DNA from: an uncultured Prevotellaceae bacterium
GTDB taxonomy: Bacteria > Bacteroidota > Bacteroidia > Bacteroidales > Muribaculaceae
NCBI GenBank assembly: GCA_900317325.1
Contig: ONGE01000007.1
Coordinates: forward strand, 29,244-93,243
DNA: 64,000 nt
Reading direction: 5' to 3'
Below the pieces are notes generated by a model that made no database searches, had not been told where the DNA came from, and was given only the letters and a program-made list of their open reading frames with translations. The translations under genes and the position numbers were made by a program. Of this stretch, positions 50,567-58,498 are shown in pieces; position 1 is the stretch's first letter, and every line of letters starts with the position of its first letter.

Positions 50567-52798
50567 ATGATGAAGAAACTATTATTACTGCTGTTTGCTA
50601 CGGTTGTTGCTTTTTATGCGACGGCCGATGTGATGAGCTTGCCATCTACTCATCGTCATTTCAAGTCCAGCAAGATTGCCGGTCCGTGCCTGTCGCAAGA
50701 CCAGGTCAATGATCTCATGGCAAAATCCGATGCAGGACCGCGGCGTGTCATCACGTCGATGCCCGAGGGCGAGTTGAGGACCTACGAGCGCACGGGTGGT
50801 CAAGGCATCTATGGCATTCAGGACGATGTTGCTCTGGATGTGCAGAGCGGCAAGATGGATATCGTGTTTGCCGACGACAACGTGGTTTACATGAAGAATA
50901 TCCTGTTCAATTCCAACATCAACTGCGGTTCTTATTGGGTTCAGGGTGAGTTGAGCGACGATGGCACGACCATCACAGTACCCATGGGACAACCCATCTA
51001 CTGGAGTGACTATTACCAGACCGAAGTGCTGCTGTGCATGGGCTCGACCGAACTCGTTTGGGTTGACGGACAGCCCGATCACATCGACTTCACGATCGAC
51101 GAACGTGCCACCGAGGCCATTTATGTCATCGATGGTGACAAGATCACCTTGCAGGGAACCGAGGGCTCAGAATCACTCGATCATGACTGGGACCGCTGGA
51201 ATGCCTACGGTCTTGCCTGCTATTGGGCCGATGACCTGACGTTCGGTGATTACTTGGAATGGAACACCGAACTCACCCGTACCGAGACGACCGTGATTCC
51301 TACTGTCATCTACAACCAACCCGAGGGCGAGATGGTGACCTATAACCGCGTGGGTATGTCGATCTTCTCCGGCTACTTTGGTGTTCAGTCCTCGATGATT
51401 GATGGCAAGATGAATATCGTCTATGGTACCGACGGTAAGGTTTACATCCAGAATCCCCTGTGGTGGAACCGCAGCTACAACACCTGGGTATGGGGTGACT
51501 TTGACCCCGAGACGGGCATCATCAGTGTCCCCGTTGGCCAGTATCTGGCCTACAATGATCAAGTCGAGTATGGCGTGCAGCTGTTGTGGGGTAACAGTAT
51601 CTTGTATGAGGGCGTTGACAGCCAGGGTAATACCGGCTATTTCTTCGAGTACTTCATCGATGAGGATGCCACCGAGATTCTTTACAAGGTTGAAGGCGAC
51701 AAACTCTATCTGCTCGGTTGCGAGGGCGATCCCTATGCCGAATTCCCCAACTATTATAATGCTACGGGTCTGCTGGGCCACTTCAGTGACGGTTCCAACT
51801 TCACCTGTCTGGAGTATGCGGCTCCCGGCCAGCCCTACGGTTACCTGCTGAATATCGTTCCTGCCGTACCTGCAAATCCCACTGGAGTGGAATGGCATGA
51901 CATCGGTTCGACCGAGGGCAGCACCAACCTGCAATTTGTCTTGCCGACCACCGATGTCGATGGCAATATCCTGGAGCAGGAATTCATCAGCTACAGTATC
52001 TTCACCGATGACGACCAGATTTACACCTTCGACGCCGATTCTTATGGCAGTCTGCAGGAGGATGCCACCGAGATCCCCTACGCGTTGTGGTCCAACTATT
52101 ACAACTTCACTCCCACTCAGGTGAGCTTCTTCCGCACCAACCACAGCGATGATCCCATCTTTGAGCACCGCATCGGTATCCAGGTATATTATACTGTCAA
52201 TGGCATCAAGAACGCGAGCGATATCGTCTATATCAATGCTGGCGATCTCCAGCCCGCAGTTCCCGCTAATCCCGAGCCCATGTACTGGTATGACTATGCC
52301 GAGTACGGGGACAACTACGGCTACTTCTCCTACAGTCTGCCCAAGACCGATGTCGACGGCAACCCCATTGACCAGTATTACTTGAGCTTCAGCGTTTACA
52401 CCGACTATGACGAGCCCTATACCTTCAAGGTCGAAGACTATCCCAATGATCTGACCGAAGACCTGACCGAGATTCCCTCATCGATCTTCTTCACCAGCTG
52501 GAATATCTCGTCCTACAGCACTTACCTCTACTACGACGAGGCTCCGCTCTTCTACTATCGTGTCGGCATTCAGGCTCATTACACGATCGACGGCGTGAAG
52601 AATTCCAGCGAAATCGTTTATCTGGATATTGCTCCCATGCCCGATACCAGTGTTGGCGAGCTCAATGCCGGTAAGCAGATTTCTGAGGTGCGTTACTTCA
52701 ATCTGGCAGGACAGCAGGTGGCTCAGCCCAGCGGATTGACCATTCAGGTTACCACCTATAGCGATGGCACCACCACTGCCACCAAGGTGATGAAATGA
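50567..52798 (+). CDS. Exported repeat-built protein with type IX-like tail
   Basis: 743 residues, unknown function. It has a signal peptide (about 1-20) and a helical segment (about 40-60). Two tandem A modules of about 140-150 residues follow (about 66-205 and 247-400; both start PEGE and contain KM-IV followed by V-Y-NP/NI and TEAIYVI/TEILYKV). Two B modules of about 130 follow (about 431-560 and 563-695; both start PAVPANP and contain TDVDGN, RIGIQ/RVGIQ and IVYI/IVYL). The last 40 residues (VRYFNLAGQQVAQPSGL..) resemble the C-terminal sorting signal of type IX secreted proteins in gut Bacteroidales. Surface binding or structural function is inferred. Confidence 0.7.
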   Translation: MMKKLLLLLFATVVAFYATADVMSLPSTHRHFKSSKIAGPCLSQDQVNDLMAKSDAGPRRVITSMPEGELRTYERTGGQGIYGIQDDVALDVQSGKMDIVFADDNVVYMKNILFNSNINCGSYWVQGELSDDGTTITVPMGQPIYWSDYYQTEVLLCMGSTELVWVDGQPDHIDFTIDERATEAIYVIDGDKITLQGTEGSESLDHDWDRWNAYGLACYWADDLTFGDYLEWNTELTRTETTVIPTVIYNQPEGEMVTYNRVGMSIFSGYFGVQSSMIDGKMNIVYGTDGKVYIQNPLWWNRSYNTWVWGDFDPETGIISVPVGQYLAYNDQVEYGVQLLWGNSILYEGVDSQGNTGYFFEYFIDEDATEILYKVEGDKLYLLGCEGDPYAEFPNYYNATGLLGHFSDGSNFTCLEYAAPGQPYGYLLNIVPAVPANPTGVEWHDIGSTEGSTNLQFVLPTTDVDGNILEQEFISYSIFTDDDQIYTFDADSYGSLQEDATEIPYALWSNYYNFTPTQVSFFRTNHSDDPIFEHRIGIQVYYTVNGIKNASDIVYINAGDLQPAVPANPEPMYWYDYAEYGDNYGYFSYSLPKTDVDGNPIDQYYLSFSVYTDYDEPYTFKVEDYPNDLTEDLTEIPSSIFFTSWNISSYSTYLYYDEAPLFYYRVGIQAHYTIDGVKNSSEIVYLDIAPMPDTSVGELNAGKQISEVRYFNLAGQQVAQPSGLTIQVTTYSDGTTTATKVMK

Positions 52799-52845
52799 TG
52801 ACAATCGTTTAACTTGATCTTCCTGCTGCAACGCAGCAGTCTTAT

Positions 52846-52880
52846 AGCCCGGAGGCACCCATGTGTCCCGGGCTTCTTTT
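52846..52880 (+). terminator. Terminator of the 743-residue protein gene
   Basis: AGCCCGG pairs with CCGGGCT, then TCTTTT. A second hairpin CTGCTGC/GCAGCAG lies upstream at 52823-52839. Confidence 0.75.
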
Positions 52881-52945
52881 GTTCTGCTCAAATGACTAAG
52901 TGAATCGTTGTTTTTTGAGTTCATCATGCCATCAACCTTATTGTT

Positions 52946-52977
52946 TTTGTGATTAACAAAAAAAAGTGTTATTTTTG
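52946..52977 (+). promoter_or_regulatory. Promoter of the DUF362 gene
   Basis: TTTG (52946-52949), a 20-base spacer and TATTTTTG (52970-52977). Strong match in both boxes, with a leader of about 20 bases. Confidence 0.8.
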
Positions 52978-53003
52978 CACACGAAACCAATTCTAAGTCA
53001 ATT

Positions 53004-53948
53004 ATGAACACAAAACATTTGATTACAGTGATATCGGTCGTCATGATGACCGTTATGGCAAGTGCCCAGAGTAAGGTGTATTATACTACCGAGATTACAC
53101 CCGAATCATTGGTCAAGATTTATAAAGCGTTAGGTGTGGAACCTACGGGCCGTGTGGCTGTGAAAATCAGCACCGGTGAGGCTGGCAACAACCATTACCT
53201 GAAACCAACTCTCATCCGCAACCTGGTGGAAGAGGTGAATGGTACCATCGTGGAGTGCTGCACCGCTTACGGCGGCTCACGTCAGGAGGTTTCCAAGCAC
53301 TGGCAGACGATCCATGAGCATGGTTTTGACTCCATTTTTGCTGTCGACATCATGGATGAGTTTGGCCAGATGCGTATCCCCGTCAAGGATCGCACCCACA
53401 TCAAGTATGACATCGTGGGCGACCACCTGGCAGGTTACGACTGGATGATTAACCTGGCCCACTTCAAGGGACATGCCATGGGCGGTTATGGCGGCGTGTT
53501 GAAGAATGCTTCTATCGGCGTGGCCAGCACAGCAGGCAAGGCTTACATCCACTCGGCAGGCTATACCGATGACGCCAGTGACGCATGGAACCACATCGAG
53601 GACCAGGACGGCTTCCTCGAGTCGATGGCCGCAGCAGCCCAGGCCGTGCACAACTACATGGGCGGACATGTCATCTACATTAATGTAATGAACAACATGT
53701 CGGTGGATTGTGATTGTGACGGCTCGCCCGAGGCCCCCAAACTCAAGGACATGGGCATCATGGCCAGCCTGGATCCCGTGGCACTGGATTGGGCCTGTGT
53801 TCAGATGGTGTTTAACCACAAGGGCCGCCCGGGTGACGACAACGCTCCGCTGATTGAGCGCATCAACAGCCGTCACGGCACCCACACGATTGATTGGGCC
53901 GAGCACATCGGCCTCGGCTCTAAAAACTACGTCATCGTCAAGCTCTGA
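53004..53948 (+). CDS. Exported DUF362-domain protein (redox-associated)
   Basis: 314 residues with a signal peptide (about 1-21, ending MASAQS) and a DUF362 domain filling the rest. Characteristic blocks are VAVKISTGEAG, INLAHFKGHAMGGYGGVLKNASIG and the cysteine pair DCDCDG followed by MGIMASLDPVALD. DUF362 proteins often occur with ferredoxins or flavodoxins and may bind an Fe-S cluster or flavin, but no activity is proven. The family is usually cytoplasmic in other phyla, so the leader here is notable. It heads the flavodoxin cluster, though a separate -7 box precedes the next gene. Confidence 0.85.
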   Translation: MNTKHLITVISVVMMTVMASAQSKVYYTTEITPESLVKIYKALGVEPTGRVAVKISTGEAGNNHYLKPTLIRNLVEEVNGTIVECCTAYGGSRQEVSKHWQTIHEHGFDSIFAVDIMDEFGQMRIPVKDRTHIKYDIVGDHLAGYDWMINLAHFKGHAMGGYGGVLKNASIGVASTAGKAYIHSAGYTDDASDAWNHIEDQDGFLESMAAAAQAVHNYMGGHVIYINVMNNMSVDCDCDGSPEAPKLKDMGIMASLDPVALDWACVQMVFNHKGRPGDDNAPLIERINSRHGTHTIDWAEHIGLGSKNYVIVKL

Positions 53949-54068
53949 TAACACAGGGCAATCCTGTCAGGCAATGTTATGCAGCAAGTTGAGTGCGCTG
54001 TGGGCAAAAACTGAAATATTGGTAAAATCTTCGGTGAAAAAGGTATCGGCACTTCTTGTGAACGGTCA

Positions 54069-54076
54069 TAATTTTG
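54069..54076 (+). promoter_or_regulatory. -7 box for the flavodoxin pair
   Basis: TAATTTTG, 34 bases before the ATG. No good -33 element, so expression may also come by read-through from the DUF362 promoter. Confidence 0.5.
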
Positions 54077-54110
54077 CATCGTGAACTAATATTTCAATTT
54101 AATTGCTGTC

Positions 54111-55235
54111 ATGAAAAAGTTTTTATTGATTTTTATTGCTGTGATGATTCAGTTTGCGACAGTCGCCAGCGCAATGAGTGCCGGTGAACTGCGCACGCTT
54201 GTTGTTTATTATTCTTACAGTGGTGTTACCCAGTCGCTTGCCCAGAGCATTGCCGGCACTTGCAACGGCGAACTGCTCGAGGTGGTGGATCATGGTAATT
54301 ATCCGCGTCCCGAGAGCCAGACGACTTACAGCTATGCCAACGAGGAGCGCCGCCAAATCAATAACGGAGTTTGGCCCGAAATCAATACCTCTGTCGAGTC
54401 ATTTGACGCGTGGGACGCCGTGATCATCTGCACCCCGTTGTGGAATGGCAAGATGGCCAACCCGATGCTCACGTTCCTGCACAATCATGCCGATAAACTG
54501 GTGGGCAAGCAGGTGGCATTGGCTGTGACCAGCTATAGCAGCGGCATATCTAATGTCGTGGTAGATGCCCACAACACCTTGCCCGAGGCGATCTTTGTAG
54601 GCAATCCGCTGCACATCGATCGCAATGGCAGATCCACCATGGCTCAAACGGCCGCAAGTTGGCTGGAAACATTGGATTTTGAATTGACTGAAGAGCCCTC
54701 GGTCATCAAGATGCGTGTAGTTGTCGGTGACAAGGTTTTCACGGCTTCGATGGTCGACAATGCCACCATAGCTTCTTTCAAGGAGCTCTTGCCTCTCACG
54801 ATGAACATGAACGAGCTCAATGGTAATGAGAAATACTGTTACCTGAGCGAAAGCCTGCCTACCGATGACTTCAAGCCCGATACGATTCATGCGGGCGATA
54901 TCATGCTCTACGGCAATTCATGTGTGGTGTTGTTCTACAAGACTTTCGCCACCAGCTACCGGTATACCCGCATGGGCGCTATCGACAATCCCGCAGGATT
55001 AGCCGAAGCTCTCGGTTCGGACAATGTGGAGGTCAGGTTCGAGATGGTTGAGCCTGTCGAGGGTGATGTCAATGGCGACGGTGAAGTCAACATCAGCGAC
55101 GTGACAAGCCTTGTCAGTTTGATTCTGGAAGACAATGGTGACACGTTCTATCCCGCAAATATCGACGTCAATGGTGACCAAGAACTCAACATCAGCGACG
55201 TGACCGCATTAATCAGTTTAATTCTGACCCTTTAA
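54111..55235 (+). CDS. Exported flavodoxin / cyclophilin-like / dockerin fusion
   Basis: 374 residues in four parts: signal peptide (1-21); flavodoxin domain (about 28-190) with the FMN phosphate loop SYSGVTQ (35-41) and TPLWNGKMANP; cyclophilin-like domain of the small bacterial type (about 199-311) with MRVVVGDKVFTA, GDIMLYGN and TRMGAIDNPAGL; and two dockerin type I-like calcium repeats (318-374), DVNGDGEVNISD and DVNGDQELNISD. The flavodoxin-cyclophilin pairing is known in Bacteroidetes and clostridia as adjacent or fused genes. Adding a dockerin and an export signal is unusual. It is 3 bases from the next flavodoxin gene. An extracytoplasmic electron-transfer role is inferred. Confidence 0.82.
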   Translation: MKKFLLIFIAVMIQFATVASAMSAGELRTLVVYYSYSGVTQSLAQSIAGTCNGELLEVVDHGNYPRPESQTTYSYANEERRQINNGVWPEINTSVESFDAWDAVIICTPLWNGKMANPMLTFLHNHADKLVGKQVALAVTSYSSGISNVVVDAHNTLPEAIFVGNPLHIDRNGRSTMAQTAASWLETLDFELTEEPSVIKMRVVVGDKVFTASMVDNATIASFKELLPLTMNMNELNGNEKYCYLSESLPTDDFKPDTIHAGDIMLYGNSCVVLFYKTFATSYRYTRMGAIDNPAGLAEALGSDNVEVRFEMVEPVEGDVNGDGEVNISDVTSLVSLILEDNGDTFYPANIDVNGDQELNISDVTALISLILTL

Positions 55236-55238
55236 GCT

Positions 55239-55805
55239 ATGAAACAAAAACTATTATTAACCGTCATCACCATCGTGGCACTGGCTGCCATGGTTGGCAA
55301 TGCGCAAACAAATAATCAATCTATGAGTGACAAATCTAAAACTCTGGTCGCATATTTCAGTGCGACAGGTACTACAATGGAGGCCGCTTCCAAACTGGCC
55401 AAGTTGGCCGATGCCGACTTGTTTGAGATCGTTCCCGAGATCCCTTACACGCCTGCCGACCTCAACTGGCGTGATAAGTCCAGCCGCTCGACGCTCGAGA
55501 TGCAGGACAAGTCCAGTCGCCCGGCAGTTGCCAGCAAGGTGGAGAACATGGCCCAGTACGACACTGTATTTGTGGGCTATCCCATCTGGTGGTATATCGC
55601 CCCGACAATCATCAACACGTTCCTCGAGCAGTATGACTTCACGGGCAAGACCGTGATCCCGTTCTTCACTTCGGGCGGCAGCGGAGCCGGCGAGACGATG
55701 AAGTATCTGCGTCCCTCTGCACCCGGAGCCAACTGGGTTGACCCCAAAAATCTCAACTACATGAGCGAGAACGAAATGAAATCCTGGATTAATTCCCTTA
55801 AATAA
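55239..55805 (+). CDS. Exported flavodoxin
   Basis: 188 residues with a signal peptide (about 1-22, MKQKLLLTVITIVALAAMVG..) and one flavodoxin domain containing YFSATGTTM (FMN phosphate loop), VGYPIWWYIAP (isoalloxazine stacking region) and FFTSGGSGAGETM. A second ATG (SMSDKSK, residue 28) could give a cytoplasmic form without leader. The gene follows the fusion flavodoxin by 3 bases and precedes the alcohol dehydrogenase by 9. Confidence 0.87.
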   Translation: MKQKLLLTVITIVALAAMVGNAQTNNQSMSDKSKTLVAYFSATGTTMEAASKLAKLADADLFEIVPEIPYTPADLNWRDKSSRSTLEMQDKSSRPAVASKVENMAQYDTVFVGYPIWWYIAPTIINTFLEQYDFTGKTVIPFFTSGGSGAGETMKYLRPSAPGANWVDPKNLNYMSENEMKSWINSLK

Positions 55806-55814
55806 CCAAATTCA

Positions 55815-56987
55815 ATGAACAGTTTTATCTACAACATTCCTGTAAAGGTCTATTTCGGAGAGAATCAGTTGCAGCACCTCGGCGAGGAACTTGCAAAGTT
55901 TGGCAAACGCGTCCTGCTCACCTACGGTGGTGGATCCATCAAGCGCACGGGTCTCTATGACGCCGTGGTGGCCGAGGTGAAGAAAGCCGGCATGGAGCTG
56001 TTTGAACTCTCGGGTATCGAACCCAATCCCCGCATCGACAGCGTGCGTCGTGGTGCGCAGATGTGCAAGGAGCATGGTATCGATGTGTTGCTCGCTGTGG
56101 GCGGTGGTTCGACCATCGACGCTACCAAGTTTATGGCTGCCGGAGCCAAGGTGGACCATGACCCGTGGGATTTCTTCAACGAGAAGTGGGCTCCCATCAA
56201 GGAGGCTCTGCCTATCATCAGCGTGCTGACTCTGTCGGCCACCGGAAGTGAGATGGATGCCGGCGGTGTCATCAGCAACCCCGAGACCAACGACAAGATC
56301 GGTCGTGTCGAGCATCCGACGTTGCTGCCCAAGGTTTCCTTCCTTGATCCCACCGTGACCTATACCGTGAGCCCCTATCAAACGGCCTGTGGTGCTGCCG
56401 ATATGCTCTCGCACATCTTTGAGGTCTATTTCAATGTGAATCAGGATTTGTATATGCTTGACTGCTTCATGGAGGGTTTGATGAAGACCATCATCAAGTA
56501 TGCCCCCATCGCCATGAAGGAGCCTGAGAACTACGAGGCGCGCGCCAACCTGATGTGGACTTCGTCATGGGCCATCAACGGCTTTGTTGACGGCGGCAAG
56601 CGTCAGGCATGGAGTTGCCACCCGATGGAGCATGAGGTTTCGGCCTATTATGACATTACCCACGGCTTGGGTCTTGCCATCATCACACCGCGCTGGATGG
56701 AATACTGCCTGAACGAGAAGACAGTGGGCAAGTATGTGCAGTATGGCGTGAACGTCTTCGGCATCAACCCCAATCAGCCTGCCATGGACATTGCCCGTGA
56801 GGCCATCGAGAAGACCAAGGAGTTCCTCTTCGGCACCTTGGGCTTGACCAGCACTTTCACGGCCTTGGGTATCGGCGATGAGCACATTCCCACGATGGCC
56901 CGCAAAGCTTGTGGCGGTGCAGTCTTGCCCGGTTTCATCCCCTTGAACCAGCAGGATATCGAGATCATCTTCCGCAACTGCTTGTAA
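55815..56987 (+). CDS. Iron-containing alcohol dehydrogenase (YqhD/BdhA-like)
   Basis: 390-residue cytoplasmic group III dehydrogenase that reduces aldehydes with NAD(P)H, or oxidises alcohols. Features are the nucleotide-binding YGGGSIKRTG and VGGGSTIDATKF, and the metal ligands around WSCHPMEHEVSAYYDITHGLGLA (parts of 255-280). It resembles YqhD, an NADPH-dependent aldehyde scavenger that clears lipid-peroxidation aldehydes. The sequence has no signal peptide, unlike the three genes before it, so any link to them must be indirect or through the same stress. Confidence 0.93.
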   Translation: MNSFIYNIPVKVYFGENQLQHLGEELAKFGKRVLLTYGGGSIKRTGLYDAVVAEVKKAGMELFELSGIEPNPRIDSVRRGAQMCKEHGIDVLLAVGGGSTIDATKFMAAGAKVDHDPWDFFNEKWAPIKEALPIISVLTLSATGSEMDAGGVISNPETNDKIGRVEHPTLLPKVSFLDPTVTYTVSPYQTACGAADMLSHIFEVYFNVNQDLYMLDCFMEGLMKTIIKYAPIAMKEPENYEARANLMWTSSWAINGFVDGGKRQAWSCHPMEHEVSAYYDITHGLGLAIITPRWMEYCLNEKTVGKYVQYGVNVFGINPNQPAMDIAREAIEKTKEFLFGTLGLTSTFTALGIGDEHIPTMARKACGGAVLPGFIPLNQQDIEIIFRNCL

Positions 56988-57094
56988 TAAACAGTTATTG
57001 TCATCGCTATCAGGCTGTTTAGTGCTTGATTTGATGCTAGAAAACGCTTTTTTTATAGAATTTAACAGTTATTTTATTGATTTTTTATATAAAA
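56988..57094 (+). other. Spacer after the alcohol dehydrogenase gene
   Basis: A/T-rich spacer. A weak AAACAG/CTGTTT pairing and a T7 run near 57046 may end the flavodoxin-dehydrogenase transcript. No ORF seen. Confidence 0.35.
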
Positions 57095-57126
57095 TTTGTT
57101 GTTTTCCACAAAATGATATAACTTTG
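57095..57126 (+). promoter_or_regulatory. Consensus promoter in front of a short transcription unit
   Basis: TTTG (57095-57098), a 20-base spacer and TAACTTTG (57119-57126). One of the best matches in the window, but no annotated gene follows for 250 bases. Confidence 0.75.
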
Positions 57127-57132
57127 CAGAAT

Positions 57133-57292
57133 CAAAAGAAGGGGTGATGTATGACTGTGTGCTTGCACTCAGTTATAAAAGGAAATATTTCCGGCTTTCA
57201 CATCAATTCTATTCAAGTTAAAAGTTAATAAATTTGGAGAAATGTTATTTGCAGGGGGTTCGTTACGCGGGAGCGCAGCGAACCTTTGTTTT
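57133..57292 (+). ncRNA. Candidate small RNA or small-peptide transcript
   Basis: Between the promoter at 57095-57126 and the terminator at 57257-57292 lies a unit of about 160 bases. It contains two very short ORFs: 57151-57228 (25 residues, MTVCLHSVIKGN..) and 57242-57307 (20 residues, MLFAGG.., with GGAGA before the ATG, but running past the terminator stem). A regulatory RNA is the simpler reading, and a translated peptide is possible. No known RNA family is recognised. Confidence 0.5.
57257..57292 (+). terminator. Terminator of the short transcription unit
   Basis: GGTTCGTTACGC pairs with GCGCAGCGAACC (one mismatch, one G-T) around GGGA, followed by TTTGTTTT. Confidence 0.75.
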
Positions 57293-57365
57293 AAAACCAC
57301 CCTTTGATTTTGCAGGAGTATACCGAAAACTGTCTGCCTGAAACTGTCAACTGAGAAAAAAGTAC

Positions 57366-57373
57366 TATATTTG
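57366..57373 (+). promoter_or_regulatory. -7 box immediately before the serine hydrolase gene
   Basis: TATATTTG ends 5 bases before the ATG at 57379. If used, transcription would begin at about the start codon (leaderless). No -33 TTTG at standard spacing. Confidence 0.4.
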
Positions 57374-57378
57374 CCCCC

Positions 57379-58497
57379 ATGATGAAGAAAGCATTAGTAA
57401 TGATTGTGGCGTTGATGGCATTGGCCACCGCCATCCAAGCACAGAATATGAGTAAAGAAGAGATTGCGCGTCGCATCGACAAAGTGTTCGCCTCTGTGTA
57501 TAGCAATCCGCTTGAGCCGGGAGCCGCTGTACTGATCGTGCAAGGCAACGACACGCTCTACAGCCGCTGCTTTGGCGTGGCCGACATGGAGACCAAGGCA
57601 CCTGTGACCTTTGCAACCAACTTCTGCATCGCTTCGGTGTCCAAGCAGTTCTCGGCAGTGGCGTTGCTGCAGCTGGCCGAGCAGGGGATGCTGTCACTCA
57701 ACGATCCTTTGTCTAAGTTCTTCCCTGAGTTTCAGGCCCCCTTCTTCGACGACATCACCTTGCACCACATCATGAGCCATACCTCGGGCATCCCTGATGC
57801 ACGGCCCCGTAGCGACCGCAACTTTGTCCTCTACAGCAACGATGTGACTTCGGTGCAGTATATGCGCACGCTCGATCACTTGAATTTCGAGCCGGGCACC
57901 CAGTATGAGTACATCAATCCTACTTTCCAGCTGATCTACCAGGTTGTGGAACGCACAACGGGCATTCCCTTCGAGGACTACATGAACAGGAGCGTTTTTG
58001 AGCCTGCCGATATGCAGACCTGCTGCTACTTTGAGCCCGACCGCGATATAGCCCAAATGGCACATGGCTACCAGCGCGACGAGAAGGGTGTTTGGAAGGA
58101 ATATGACTACGGTGAGGAAAGTTTCTTCGGCACCAAGGCCGACGGCGCCCTGTATTGCTCGATCAACGATTTCATGCATTGGGAACGCGCGCTCCGCGAC
58201 AACCGCGTGTGGACCGCTGCCAGCAAGCGCTTGGCTTATCTGCCCTGGATTCAGATTCCCGCCGATGCCGAGTATGGTTACCAGCCTCACACGGGCTACG
58301 GCTACGGCTTCTTCGTTCAGGACATGCCTGGCGAGCCCACCCACGTCTATCACCTGGGCGACAATGGCGGTTTTACCATCTATGCCGGCAAGATTCCCGA
58401 GCGCGACCTGAATTTCCTCTTCTTCTCGACCCGCCCCGACATCGACCGCCTGGGCATGGTTAACCAGGTTTACCGCATCCTCGGTTTCAACTTCTAG
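57379..58497 (+). CDS. Exported class C beta-lactamase-family serine hydrolase
   Basis: 372 residues with a signal peptide (about 1-22). The penicillin-binding fold carries the SxxK nucleophile Ser86-V-S-Lys89, YIN as the YxN motif near residue 181, and an HLGDNGG block replacing KTG. These proteins are mostly esterases or D-amino-acid peptidases rather than true beta-lactamases, so a peptidoglycan or peptide substrate is possible. It is convergent with the LTA-synthase-like gene with almost no gap, and the two stop codons are 1-2 bases apart. Confidence 0.87.
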   Translation: MMKKALVMIVALMALATAIQAQNMSKEEIARRIDKVFASVYSNPLEPGAAVLIVQGNDTLYSRCFGVADMETKAPVTFATNFCIASVSKQFSAVALLQLAEQGMLSLNDPLSKFFPEFQAPFFDDITLHHIMSHTSGIPDARPRSDRNFVLYSNDVTSVQYMRTLDHLNFEPGTQYEYINPTFQLIYQVVERTTGIPFEDYMNRSVFEPADMQTCCYFEPDRDIAQMAHGYQRDEKGVWKEYDYGEESFFGTKADGALYCSINDFMHWERALRDNRVWTAASKRLAYLPWIQIPADAEYGYQPHTGYGYGFFVQDMPGEPTHVYHLGDNGGFTIYAGKIPERDLNFLFFSTRPDIDRLGMVNQVYRILGFNF

Positions 58498-58498
58498 A

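Noticed and set aside
54111-55235. Whole-window cellulosome
   Set aside because: Dockerin-like tails occur on two proteins, but no cohesin or scaffoldin is visible, so a cellulosome cannot be claimed.
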